Shown: positions 23,077 through 34,271 of the stretch, one piece after another | Position numbering within the stretch: the stretch's first letter is position 1 | How the letters are laid out: each line of letters begins with the position of its first letter | From: Takakia lepidozioides | Taxonomy: Eukaryota > Streptophyta > Takakiopsida > Takakiales > Takakiaceae | Direction of reading: 5' to 3' | NCBI GenBank assembly: GCA_030704615.1 | Contig: CM060733.1 | Span: 65,906,001 to 65,970,000, forward strand | Length of the DNA stretch: 64,000 nt | The notes under the pieces: generated by a model | Told to the model about the DNA's origin: nothing | The model's input: the letters and a program-made list of their open reading frames with translations, nothing else | Databases searched by the model: none | Translations under genes and position numbers: made by a program

Positions 23077-26000
23077 TTAATCTTGAAAATCATCACTACT
23101 GTCATCCTGTCCTTGACTGTCATGCTCCGCCTCCACCCCGTCATTGCCTTTCTCATCTCCAGCGGACTGCTCGTTGGCCAGGCTTTCGAAAATCCCATCT
23201 TCACCTTGCGGAACCGACCATCTCACCTCCGTTGGCTCGTCGTCCTCCCTGTCTGCATCGCTCTCATCCGCTGAATCACATATGAACTTTTGCACCCGTC
23301 TACCTGCCTCAGCTGTTGCCAACTCTTTCCTTATCCTTCTGTCCTCCCTAGCCCTCTCCAAAATCTGCTCTACTTTACTGGGATTCTCACATCGTCTAAT
23401 CGCTGTATTTGCGAGTTTAGCTGCATAACTAGGAAGGGAGTAGTCCTTCACGGGCTCGTCATGAAGTCGGCCCTCGCAAAGAACGGGACATTCTTCCTGG
23501 CAGGAAGTGTAGGCCTTACATGTTTCGACCCAGATCCTCCAATCCTGCATATAACAATCACCAACGAGACCAATGAGAACCACAGTCCGGATATGCGTTT
23601 GACAAAAAATCACACAGAAGACTTTGCAAACTTACAGGCCCGCATAAAGTATAAGTCGCGGATGGTAAAGTACGTGGCCGTAGCTGATCCCGCCCTTAGT
23701 GCCGACTTTCTGGTGGAGGTGGAGAAGGACTACTCCTGCGCTCTGAAGCCCACGATGACATTGGAGAAGCTGCATCGTCTAGCCACATCATGTGTGGATG
23801 CAACAGAAAATGTTATACATTCTTAACCAAATTGTCGTGGCAACAATTCATTTTTGTGGTGTTTGACGCTTACTAATATGCACGGTGGTTGGACAGACCC
23901 GGTGGCTCCAAATCTGGAATGGCTCCCAAAGTATCAGGCACATGTGGAGCTTCCCCAAACCCGACAAACTGTCTGACCCCACATTCGACATGTGGATGAA
24001 CCGCATGACATGGTGGTTTCAGGTACTTTCCCACGCTTCATTTGGCGCTTCTACTCTTGTATCGGGTGGATTTATTGTATTTTTTGAGGAAAGCGGTCTG
24101 ATGTAGAATCTCCACATGTGACGACGAATGCGCAAGAGCAGCTTGACACACAACTCACTCGTATTCCGGGTTCTCCTCGGCATCAATGTCCACTGTCTCT
24201 TCCTCCGACTCCGACGAATCCGAGGAGTCTTTGACTTCGATGGGAGCCTTCACATTCCGTTGCAGCCCTTCCAGATGGGATCCCCAGACGCCTGTGTCCT
24301 CCTCGTAGGCAAAGAGGTGCCGGTCGGAAAACCGCCCAGCCCACATTGAGGCACCTGTTACAATGCCATCCACACATTATGACATGGCCCTTCAGATGTT
24401 GCGAATGAAAGCATAACGAGAGTTTGCAGAAAAGCATACAACAAGATTTTGCATACCTGTCCCACAGATGAGGTCGAGCACTGTGCCCTCCACATCAGTG
24501 CATGTCTCCATAATTGTCTGAATGAAGGCAGGGCTCCGAGTGCGTGAATACCGCAGGGGTTCAGTTGAAGTGAGGCTATGAGGGAGAAGTTCCGTGGGAA
24601 CGTTGTTGAACAGGACGTCGTAATCGATGGGGTCGCTGTTCGGGTCAACCAACAATCCCTCCTTCCGGAAAGCAAAGGTGGAGTTCTCCTTCACAAAGCA
24701 GTATGCATCGAACTGCTTCGTCTGCATACACAGTGGGGGACGATTAGAAATCGAATGCGGCACCGCATTTCAAGACTCCTAAGAAAGGACGAGTGCCAAG
24801 GTCGTAATTACCTTCTTCCCTTCCGACTGAAGGCCCAATGTGTTGATGCACGTCCACTTCTTCTTCAGAATTGGGACGGCGCTCTTGCGGGTCCACTTCG
24901 CAATTCCTGTCTGCGTGTTTTTGCCTCTGCTCGCCAGGACAACCACACAGCCTTTGTCGTCCAACACCATGCGGGCGAGCCCAAATCCTTTCTTCCAAAA
25001 GTCCTCGGAGTACCTGTTCCAAGATGGCAAAGCTTGCAGTCCTTCCACAGGCTCTCCGTCTGGAATATCCAAGATGATCATATCGCAAGACCAATCGGTG
25101 GCATTTCCGCCCCTCCTGCAATCCTTGTCTGCACACACCCTCTCAAGGAACGAGACCATCTTCAGAAATCCGGGGGTGTCGGAAGGCTCTTCGGCAGCCG
25201 CCTTCTTCAGTGCTCTGCCCTTCGGACCCTCCACGGTCTTCATGTATGCCAACTTGGCTGCCCGTCCATCCAAAGCCGCCAAGAAACTCTCATTGACACA
25301 CTGGACTACTGTATCGGGATCCACTTTCGGCCTCTTCATTTCCACCGGCTCGAAAGGGTGCCCCCCCGGGGGTTGAAGAGTGCCTTCTTTGCTGAGCCAG
25401 TTCTCGTCCCTCTCGTGACAATGGTGGGCACAGGGGATTTTGGCTCCGTCTCGGGGGGTGGGCTGGTTGCAAAGTCTCCATCGGAGTCCTCTTCCTCACC
25501 CTCTACCTGCACTATCTGTTTCTGCTTCTTCGTTTTCTTGGGTGTCACAACTGCTGGTCCTTGCTGCCGAGTCCGCTTCTTCGACCCCTTCTGTTGAGCC
25601 TGCACAGCTGCATCCACCGTCTTCTGTGCCATTTCAGCTGCCTTTCTGGATTGTTTAAGAGCAGCAGCTTCCTTTGCCGACTCTTGCCGAGCAGGGACAC
25701 GTCTTTCCTTTCTCTTCTCTTCTGCTTTCGCGTGCAGATCTTTCTCAGACTCGTCAACAATTCCGCCAGACATGTCTAGGTACCACGGGCATCCAACCAG
25801 ATGTGCGGCATGCCATTGTTTCTGCATCTCGGGTGTGTAGACACAGCTTGGGCCCGCCACGGTCCAAGCCATGAAGAACGGGGGCTCTTGAGCCAGGGCC
25901 CCTGTCTGAAGAAGCACGTATTTCATATACCTGCAGGGCAGTCAGCATGCGTGAGCAAAAGTTGAGACCAACGTACTCGCAGAGTGCAACCGAAAACATA

Positions 26001-27160
26001 AAATGCAAATGCGGTGCCCCATTTCCCAGACAAACCTCATTACCAGGCTTTGCATACAAGGACAGCTGGGCTTTACCTGTAAACAATTCGCATTGCAGCT
26101 TTTCCCGCTCCCTCCTGATGTGTAAACTCCACGCTCCTTCTTGTTGTCTGCAGCTCCCTGGCGAAGAGGTTGTCCTTGTAAGCACATCTGAAACGTGTCA
26201 CGTAGTCTTCCAATGTCTGTGTTCCATCCCATTTGACGTACAAGCCGAACGAATTTGTATGCATAACGACTTGCTCCTTCGCATTCGTCATTACTTGCGA
26301 TTCCCACATGCATTGTCACGTAGCAGTTCAGGGAATTCATTTCAGAAAAGCAAATCTGGGGAAGTACCTTGAATTACCTGGAACCACCAAGTCATGCGGT
26401 TGAGCCACACATCCACTGCACGGTCGGAAACTTCGAGTGGAAAAGACCACATTGTCCTTATACTCTCCGATGCATTCCAGATCGACAGCCACCGTGTCTG
26501 CCATTTCCGATCCAATGTCAGGAGCAGGAAGAAGAGTGGCTATTGCTAGGAAAGAACTTCAGTGAATTGAAACATCACCTTCTCTTTCGCTTCAACACAT
26601 GCCGTTGAGAGGTGATGCAGTTTCTCCAACTGCATGGTCGGCTGCATGGCCCGAGAATAGTGTTTTGCAATCTCGGGGATGAAGTCATTTCCAAGTGCTG
26701 GATCTGCAATGGCCACCAACTTCACAAGCTTTGACTTGTATTTCGTTCTGGACTTGACCCCGGCTTCTTTCAAGTGCTCGGTCAATGACTGCAACGTTTT
26801 GACCTACCCCTCACTTTCCATGAAGAAGCGTTTGGCATGGGCCAAATCCAGCTTGATGTTTGACTGCCAACAAAAACATGCAGAAGCGTTACATTCGATT
26901 CATGTGGAAAGATTACCGGAAATTGAGGAAGGATGAGCAGAGGGAAATGGGAGGACGACTTACTTCATATATGACCTCCACCATTCCATCCATAGTGAGA
27001 CGATACCATGTCCGGTCAGTTTTTGCCACGGCTTTCTGAATGAGCTCGGGCTCCAACATTTCCGCGAACATGTGCGGATCAGTGAGACCAGTTTTCCTCA
27101 CCCTGTACAGCATATGTGCCATGTGGGTATGCACGTACGCATTTTTAGTGACCCTGCAAG
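23077..27160 (-). pseudogene. Lineage B ParB-like/DNA methyltransferase-like gene, copy 1, 5'-truncated
   Basis: Exons 3-10 are readable leftward: ~27153-26966 (VTKNAYVHTHMAHML), ~26880-26590, ~26545-26395, 26310-26075, ~25930-24810, ~24722-24465, 24373-24155 and ~23545-23077. Exon 7 has the Lys/Glu-rich linker, then WSCDMIILDIPDGE and VLDDKGCVVVLASRG. Exon 8 has SPAFIQTIMETCTDVEG and VLDLICGTG, continuing after the intron as GASMWAGRF. Unlike the complete element, exon 8 is in frame here. Exons 1-2 with the DGNHR domain are missing, replaced by a Ty3 element, and the last intron holds a 0.5-kb reverse insertion. Single B palindromes lie at 24753-24770 and 26007-26024 in introns. Confidence 0.85.
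23605..24125 (+). pseudogene. Two-exon fragment of another methyltransferase-like gene, inserted in an intron
   Basis: On the opposite strand to its host gene. Exon-like blocks: 23636-23815 (ARIKYKSRMVKYVAVADPAL, then EKLHRLATSCVDATEN) and 23895-24020 (TRWLQIWNGSQS, MWMNRMTWWFQ). They match exons 4 and 5 of lineage B but are closest to lineage C, which also has KYKSRMVKYV at 30430-30380. It retains the intron, so it moved as DNA, not as mRNA. Compared with the B copy at 48610, it sits between GAGTGAGT and GTAAGTTTGCAAAG of the last intron. Confidence 0.75.
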
Positions 27161-27204
27161 GCACACTCTTCAGTTCAGTCCACGAAAGCACGGACACAAA
27201 ACAG

Positions 27205-28054
27205 ATTGAGCTTTGGCGTACAGCTTCCCTTCCCGCAACTTTTGGAACACCCTTTTGAGGTGCTCCAGGTGCTCCTCCTTTGTTTTCGAGTACACCAAGA
27301 TGTCGTCGATGTACACGATCACAAAGTCATTCAACCACTCCTGAAAAAGGCTGTTCATCAGCGTGCTAAAGGTCGCTGGTGCATTGGTGAGCCCAAAAGG
27401 CATCACCAAGAACTCATATGAACCATACCTTGTCCTGCACGCGGTCTTCTCCTCATCTCCTTCCGCCACCCGAATTTGATGATAGCCGGAGCGCAAGTCG
27501 ATCCGGCTGAAATACTTCGCTCCTGCCAACCGATCGAAGAGGTCGTCGATCCTTGGCAAAGGGTACCGGTTTTTGATAGTCACCTTATTCAGAGCCCTGT
27601 AATTGACACACATCCGCAGCGTCCCATCCTTCTTGTCTGCGAATAGCACCGGGGCTCCGTAAGGTGACTTACTCGGCCGGATGTACCCCTTTGACATTAG
27701 ATCCTTGAGCTGAGTCTTCAACTCGACCAACTCTCTGTGGCTCAACCGGTAGGGCGCCTTGGCAGGCGGTTCCGATCCTGGTATCACCTCAATCTTGTGG
27801 TCAACTCCTCTTCGCGGTGGCAAGCCGCTTGGTAAATCCTCCGGCATCACATCCTGGTATTTCTCCAAAATCCCCTTGATCCAATCTGGGTTCGGCTCCC
27901 CATCGCCTTCTCCCTTCACTTCTCTAATGTAAAGCAAAACTGGGGTTCGTGTGCCTCCTCCACGGCCCACTCCCTTGCTGACAGAAGGTTTATTCGCCCT
28001 CCCACGGATTTGGGCATTTCCGACACTCGTAAGACCTCGCCACCATTCCCACAT
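27205..28054 (-). pseudogene. Ty3 reverse transcriptase fragment
   Basis: RNA-dependent DNA polymerase domain in one open frame. Visible motifs: [96 protein letters not shown] and the catalytic [12 protein letters not shown]. The order is typical of Ty3 pol. The frame ends shortly after KLYAKAQS, where it runs into the methyltransferase-like gene. No RNase H or integrase follows, so the element cannot move by itself. Confidence 0.9.
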
Positions 28055-29595
28055 GGCAGCGTGACTACTCTCTTGCGGCCATCTATGACCGCTCCGGATT
28101 TACTCAGAAAGGTCATCCCCAAAATGAGATCTACTCCATCGATCTCGCAGATGGTGAAGTTCTCACGTCCCTCCCAACTCCCCAGTTTAAGAGGAACATT
28201 AAACGCCAACCTTGTCGCCAACTGTGGTTCTCCTTTGGCAGAATGCACCTCAATAGAGGCCCCCACGTCACTTGTCGGGAGTCCCAGCTTTTGTGCCGCC
28301 GCCGGTGTCATGAAGGAGTGCGACGCTCCTGTGTCCACTAACAACGACACATTAGTTCCGGATATTATCCTATCCACAAACAATAATTGACTCCCTTTAC
28401 GCAGGGCGCCAGTTTCCTGATACAACTCACAAGAATAGTTGCCTACCTTGCAAGTCCTGGCGACCACCGCTTCCACCAAGCGACTGATGGTATCTTCCGA
28501 CAGCTCCGTGGTCGCCCGAGTCATGTTCAATTGCCGGGGCTTCGTGCACTTCTTGGCCATGTGCCCGGGCTCCCCGCAATTGAAACACACTCCATCAAAG
28601 GTCGCCTTCTGTCCGCCATAAGCCGCTCCACCCGCTTTTCCTTTTGAAGCACCGGGTGCCGCCTTGACGTGTGAAGGCCCTCCCTTCGATTTCCACGTGC
28701 CATTATCGCCGCGTGGCCTATCCCACTTCTTTTCCAGTCGGGAGGAGTCACCTTCCCGCCGGGTCTTCTTGTGGTTTAGCTCCGTACGGCCTTGTCTCTC
28801 ACCCCTAGGGACATCCGAGAAACATTCAGCCCTCTCAATTGCCTCGTTCAAAGTCTTGGGTGGCTTCTCCTCCAACTTCCACCTGGCCCATGGGGCCAGT
28901 CCCGCCACAAAGTTGAAGACCATTTCTGGTTCTGCCATGTCCGCGACTTCGAGCAACAGCACATTGAAAGCCTGGACATACCCCCGAATGTCATCTGTTT
29001 GCTTCAAATTCCTCATCTTGTCCCGGGCAAGCCAGGACGCGTTGAGGGGCACAAACTGTCTCTTCATCAATTCCTTGAACCCACTCCAGTTCAAGGTTTC
29101 CGGGCTTGGGCCTCGGTCGTGAAGGCGTTTCTGCCACCATTGTTGAGCATAGCCCCTCAAATAGGTGGGAGCCACTTCCACCCGATCCTCGTCACTCAAC
29201 TTGGCCGCCCGGAAGTACTGCTCTAGCTCCAGGAGCCAGGTGTTGAGTGCCTTCCGATTTCGAACGCCCTCGAAGGTGCCGGGTTCCTTAGGCTTCACCT
29301 TAAACTTTGCCTAAGTGGAAGTGGCATTAGCCGCCTTCAACACGTCTTCCAACGTCCCGCCAAACTGCGCCAACAACCCTTCCCAAAAGGCTGCCGGCAT
29401 GGGAGGCATCTCTTGGTTTGTCGGAGCTCTCAAGGATTCCTCGGGCTCTGACTCCTCGGATTCCTTGAGCGGCCTCGTTTTCGGAAACATTCATCGCTTC
29501 CTCAAACGGCCGCCTCGCACGTCGCCCCCATCGGGCTCACCAGGATCATCATCTTTTGGGCCGTTCCGCTTTCGCTTTGGCTTGCCCGACCCCAT
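27916..29595 (-). pseudogene. Ty3 gag and aspartic protease
   Basis: Read leftward from the ATG at 29595 (MGSGKPKRKRN). Two in-frame stops occur near 29492 and 29310, after which the frame is open from about 29298. Visible parts: the gag core (NTWLLELEQYFRAAKL, YAQQWWQKRL), the zinc knuckle CFNCGEPGHMAKKC, and the protease motif LLVDTGASHSF with LILGMTFL. Gag forms the particle and the protease processes the polyprotein. The stop codons indicate an old copy. Confidence 0.85.
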
Positions 29596-29636
29596 GATGA
29601 GGCCAATCCCAAGGACGATCGCGTATTGAACTCTAA

Positions 29637-29648
29637 GCTCTGATACCA
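29637..29648 (-). other. Primer-binding site, initiator Met tRNA type
   Basis: TGGTATCAGAGC on the minus strand begins 2 bases after the 3' end of the 5' LTR. It matches the usual primer-binding site complementary to the 3' end of plant initiator methionine tRNA, which is common in Ty3 elements. Confidence 0.85.
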
Positions 29649-29650
29649 CG

Positions 29651-30376
29651 TGTCGCGCACCTCACTTCGGTAAGCTCCCCCTCAAGTCATAGTTACTCGC
29701 TTTGATGCGTGTGCCTGACTCCCAACCTGGCCGCCCGGGCCAACTTGGAGCTTCGGCTGCTCACCGGGACATAACGGTCCCCCTTCGCTTCCCTCTAAAC
29801 CCTCCACCTATTTGGGACTAGGAGAATTCCCTTTGGTAGATGGCAGTCCAGAACAGCTCCCCTCTCTTTGGTCGCTTTCCGGCTCGTTCGCTCACTCACT
29901 AGTTTTTGGTCACCAACGGGCTTGCACCATTCTCGGGGTTACTACTCCCTATATATACTTCTGTAGCTGTCCGCGGGGGTTTCATAACCAGCCATGCCAT
30001 TTTATGGCGAACCACCACGAAAACCCTCGACTCCCGGTGATGAGTCGCGGTGAGTCTTGGCCCACTCATCACGGCCCCTATGGACCGTGATGAGTCCCAA
30101 GACTCCCCACGACTCCCACCACGAGGTCTCCGCCCCCATGGTGAGTCCTATGCCACCCCCACTAAGTCCCGCTAAGCTACCACCACCCCTTGTGGAGCCA
30201 CCCCCACTGCAACCCGGTGTGCGGGGCTCCACCTAGTGAGCGCCTCCGCCTCCTTGAGTGCCTTGGGCACTCAAGGGTGCTTCAGCCCCCCATACCTATT
30301 GCTGCCGATGCCCCCACTACAGGGGCAGCCCCTCATGTGTCCCGACCCCCTGCCCTCAAGGCAAAGGGCCGCGACA
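29651..30376 (-). repeat. 5' LTR of the Ty3 element
   Basis: About 726 bp, beginning TGTCGCGGCC and ending GTGCGCGACA, so it has TG...CA ends within the short inverted repeat TGTCGCG/CGCGACA. A TATATATA run at about 29950-29957 is a plausible TATA box on the minus strand. ACGTA directly flanks the 5' end (30377-30381). The partner LTR is absent, so target duplication and age cannot be checked here. Confidence 0.8.
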
Positions 30377-33154
30377 ACGTACTTTACCATCCGCGACTTG
30401 TACTTCATGCGGGCCTTCGCCTCCGCAGCTTTGAGATACGATTCCAGTGCCGGAAGGGTTAGTTTCTTCTCCTCTGACTCCATGTAGAACCTCCGCGCAT
30501 GTGCCAAATCCTACTGAATTTTCGTCTGTCAAGAATGTGCACATAAGATTAGACATCCTGCTCAACACTTTTTCTTCTATGGGGGGAGGAGAGACAGATT
30601 AGCTCAACAAAACAGTGAGGAGCTTTACCCAAAATATGTAGTCCACCATGGCATCCATGCTCAGCCTATACCAGGTTCTGTCTGCCTTTGCCTCCGACTT
30701 GCGCAGGAGGTCGGCACTGAGCAAATTGGCAAACTCTTGCACCCCCTGCTTCCCAACATCCTTCACTTGGAAGAGCATATGGGACAAGTTGGTGGCAATG
30801 AAGGCATTCTCAGTCACCCTGCAATGCCACATTTCCATTAAACAATACAGAAATGAGAATTTGCAACAAATATGACGATTGGCAATGAAATGTCTGTTTC
30901 AAATTCAAAGTTCCAAAGCAAGAAGCATTGTAACTTACGAGTTGATGTCTGCCATTGCCGCTTTGAGAAGACTGCGATCTTTGGGCCCCGCAACCTTGAG
31001 CACAACACAGTCCATGGCGAAATGCCAATCCAGGTCTTTGGGGTGGGCTTGGGCTATGTACTCCATCCATGCCAGGAGGCGATGATTGCCGTCCCACACG
31101 TAAAACATCTTTCAGGACAAGTGCTGGAAAAGAGGATCAGTAGCAATCAATCTCTCGAACTCCTCATTTTGCCTTTGCCAATGGGGACCCCATTTGTCCA
31201 CCTCATCGGAAGTGTGGGCACGAGAAGCTCCGTGGTCGTTCTCCATGGAAACGTAAAACGCGGCAGACCCCATTCGATATCCCTCCTGGAAAGAGAATTT
31301 CAGCTTGTCGATATCGCCTGGGAGGTCAGGTCTGACCACCTGCAATGAAACCAAGTGGCAAAGGGGAATCTGAAGCTTGGCTGGGTACACCATGCCCCCC
31401 AGGACCTTGCCAATGTTGCTGTGGGTTGCCTCCAACATCTTGGCAGCGGCCAACTTCATATCCGCCTCCGACATGACGTCTGTTGCAGGGGGGTTCTCCG
31501 GCAGCCCACCCGGACCGCCAAATCCAGCATGTATGCTCCGGGTTTGGGGCCTGGGGATGTCCGGGAGGATGTCATCCTGGTCAGAAAGCTCCCTCTCGTC
31601 GTCCTCAACATGGTCAACCACCGCCGGAACCACCTCGAGCACTCTCCCCGTCTCTACTGCCCTCTCCCCGGCTTCACCTCGAACTTGCACAATCCGTGCT
31701 CTTTGTGGTGTTCTTTCCCCTCCTCCAGTCTCCACCGTATGCGTAATTGCGGGGGCTACTCCTGCCCGCAATGGTGTAACCGGTGTGTTACTGCCTCTTT
31801 GTGGTGTCTTGGAGGGATCCACCGTCTCTGTGCGTCCCTCGCTTACATGGGCATCTGTCATTTTGACACCCCTGGCCTCTTCAGTGGCCTTTTCTCTTTC
31901 CTCCTGGCTAGCCTTCTGTCTCGCCTGTTCTTTTGCCCTCTCTTTTGCCCTCTCACGGGCTTTCTGTTTCTTACTAGGGGTAGCAGCAGGGGAGCCCTCT
32001 AGGACGACCACCTTTGATTGAGGCGAACTGACACCCTCGCGCGCCCTACTCACTCCCCCCTCAGCAGCCCGTGACGGCTCTCTCGCCGGGGATTGCATGT
32101 GCTTGGCTTTCTTCTGCTTCTTTGCATGGGCGGGCCCTACTGCATGTGCATCAACATCTTCCATTGCCGGATTTACTGTCCTCATCCAATGCCCTTCACC
32201 TGCCATGCCGCCTGCACCAACCTCCCCAATGCCTATTCTGTCGTACTCTCGCTGCAGGTCCTCCCGTCCACCAACAAAAGGTTTTAGTTTGCCCTCCCGC
32301 CCCAAGTTGGGCGATCCAAACATGCGATGAGTAGCGGCTTTTGGAGTGACTGCTCAAGCAGTTGGAGCTGTCGATGATACCACCAGCGTGTCGGGCTCGT
32401 CGTCACTCTGTCATCCCCAAAAATCGTGAGAACCAACATCGGAATGAAAACCACCATCGCAATGAGCATCGCAACCACCATCGCCACAATCGTGGAACAA
32501 CAATGAAAACAAAAAAAAACCAAGTATGGAGTGGCATGGAACAACAATGAAAACAAATCGAACCAATGCACAAGCAGCCTTCTCCAGAGTTGCCGGCTTT
32601 GCACACGCATTGCAAACTATCTAAGGTTCACTCAACCAGTAGCATGGAACACAATGAACAAATGAACACGAATTCCATAAGACGGGAAAATAGGGTGAAA
32701 TGTTTTGAAGGCACTTCATCTGCTCAGACAATCTTCTCAACTCAGCATGGATTTCCTTAATGCCGAGCTGCAACCTGTTATCTACAGCGAGGTGTGCACC
32801 ATGTTACAAATCTGAATGCAACAACGGCCTGGCTCCTTTCTAACCACTCTGACCTTGATCATTCTTCTCAACAACTCCTGCTTTTGCGATGCAACCATGC
32901 GCTTCCAGCTGCCAGGCGGAAGATACGAAAACAAACAAAAAAAACGAAGAAAATCGAAAGAGGAAGGGGCGGACCTGAGAGTGCTCGGCTTCAGTTGTCG
33001 CGGGCTGTGAGCAAGACAATGGAATTTCCTGCTGTAGCTTAAGTTTGGCCATGCGAGAGGTTGGACGTCGCCCGTAGTACAAAGCCTTCAGCTTCCGCCG
33101 CGGTCTGGATGTGGGGTCTCTCTCAGGAGAGCCACGCCCTTCTCTACGCGGCAT
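30377..33154 (-). pseudogene. Lineage C ParB-like/DNA methyltransferase-like gene, 5' half
   Basis: Start ATG 33154 (MPRREGRGSPERD, then RPRRKLKALYYGRR), exon 1 to about 32970. Exon 2, ~32323-30930, has a long Arg/Glu/Ala-rich linker (KERAKEQARQKASQEEREK) and then the ParB-like domain: EATHSNIGKVLGGMVYP, IPLCHLVSLQVV, DKLKFSFQEGYRMGSAAFYV, MFYVWDGNHRLLAW. A stop after LFQHLS breaks this exon. Exon 3, 30838-30640, is VTENAFIATNLSHMLFQV..., and exon 4, from 30530, is LAHARRFYMESE to KYKSRMVKYV. There the Ty3 LTR interrupts it. The methyltransferase half is missing; candidate continuations are at 23605 and 55850. Intron 1 carries a PPR fragment. Confidence 0.8.
32560..32890 (-). pseudogene. Captured PPR fragment in intron 1 of the lineage C gene
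   Basis: 32735-32880 matches the PPR E-domain stretch at 15600-15760 base by base over long runs (CTCAGCATGGATTTCCTTAA, TGGCTCCTTTCTAA, CATTCTTCTCA). 32570-32615 reads as a PPR S-type piece (VCNACAKPATLEKAA). Both are in the same orientation as the host gene. It is a host gene fragment now within a transposon intron. Confidence 0.75.
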
Positions 33155-33239
33155 AAGTCCCAGCAAAAGAAAAAAGATCTCGCCACATGCCTCCAATAGA
33201 AGTTCATCCAAGTTTAATCCTGCAGGTAAGTCGGAGCGC

Positions 33240-33860
33240 GGCCGGATGGAAATCCGGCGCCGAATTTCCATCCGCCAGGTAAGTCGGAGCTCGCCCGGAT
33301 GGAAATCTGGCGCCGAATTTCCATCCTGCAGGTAATTCGGTCCACCTCATCGATGGAAAACCGACAACGAATTTGTCTTTAGCGAACCAAAATGGTGGGA
33401 ATAACGTGCGAAATGTGGCATGTAGGCAAAAAACTCCTAGTTTAGTGTGTAGCCATACAAAAAAACGCGAAAAACTTGATGCAACGACTATAAGTTGTTG
33501 AAGAAGTGCCGATACGGGCTTCATCTTACGGGCCTCGGATGGAAATTCGGCGCCGAATTTCCATCCTGCAGGTAATTCAGAGCGCGGACGGATGGAAATT
33601 CGGCGCCGTTTTTCCATCCGGGGGATGTTCTCTTTCGGCCAGCTGTCGGCCTCCGATGGAAATTCGGCGCCGTTTTTCCATCTGGGGGATGATCTCAGTC
33701 GGCCAGGTGTTGGCCTCTCCCCCCGAGATGACTTCATCCAACGGGCCTCGGATGGAAATTCGGCGCTGTTTTTCCATCCGGGGGATGTTCTCTGTCGGCC
33801 TCTCCCCCCGAAACGACTTCATCCAACGGGCCTCGGATGCAAATTCGGCGCCGCTGTTGT
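33240..33860. repeat. Lineage C palindrome array (promoter side)
   Basis: Palindromes of the form GGAAATTCGGCGCCGAATTTCC (18-22 bp) and half-decayed versions with a poly-T arm (CGGCGCCGTTTTTCC) start near 33248, 33301, 33354, 33541, 33594, 33658, 33754 and 33838. The 33248/33301/33354 and 33541/33594 steps are about 53 bp. It lies between the divergent C methyltransferase-like gene (-) and C transposase (+), the same place as arrays A and B. Confidence 0.9.
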
Positions 33861-34271
33861 ATGTTTACTTTTGGCGGCGAGATTCTGGCACTCAATCTTG
33901 TAATCAGACCCGCTGGAATGCCACCTCTGTCAGTTCCTTCTGTCCATGGGGAAGGTGCTTGCACGCTCGCGCCCCCATGCTTCTTGTCAGACGCCGTAAT
34001 GATTGGTTTGCGCAGCGCATCTGCACAGGTCATATACCTTCTAACTGCATACTGTTGGCAGTTATTGCGCAAAGGCCAGGGGCCGCATTTCGCAGACAAG
34101 GTTCATTAACTCTCTGACAGTGGAATTTCGGGAGAGTGGGCTCCCCGGATTCGTGAATAGGCTTCGTCGCTTGCAAAAATTGGCCCTGCATTCCTTCCCC
34201 TCGCTGCATCCCCCCTTCTCCCAGGGCGCTTGTCCGAACGCCGTCCTGGCAGTCTTGTGTGCACAACTCCC

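Larger units (their letters stand above)
19521..27205. mobile_element. Lineage B element copy 1, gene 3 side and most of the methyltransferase-like gene
   Basis: Starts with GGGGGCTGCTATTTCATGAG and CATGAGC repeats, then gene 3A (-), gene 3B (+), a B-type palindrome array, and the methyltransferase-like gene (-). This is the inverse of 51771-45560 in the complete element. It ends at about 27205, where sequence upstream of exon 3 abuts a truncated Ty3 reverse transcriptase. Exons 1-2, the promoter array and the transposase are absent. Confidence 0.85.
27205..30376 (-). mobile_element. Truncated Ty3-type LTR retrotransposon
   Basis: Reads leftward: 5' LTR (29651-30376), primer-binding site, gag with protease, and reverse transcriptase cut at about 27205. 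RNase H, integrase and the 3' LTR are gone. On its 5' side it abuts lineage C sequence at 30377; on its 3' side it abuts lineage B copy 1. The element therefore sits at a B/C breakpoint. It probably inserted in the C methyltransferase-like gene and was then truncated by a deletion. Confidence 0.85.

Noticed and set aside
24578-25597. Long open frame on + (about 340 codons)
   Set aside because: Antisense shadow of exons 7-8 of the B gene 2 copy on the minus strand. The same antisense frame appears at 46794-47975 in the inverted copy, which follows from codon bias.
31377-32021. Two overlapping + strand open frames of about 215 codons
   Set aside because: Antisense to the Arg/Glu-rich linker of lineage C gene 2; no motif of their own.
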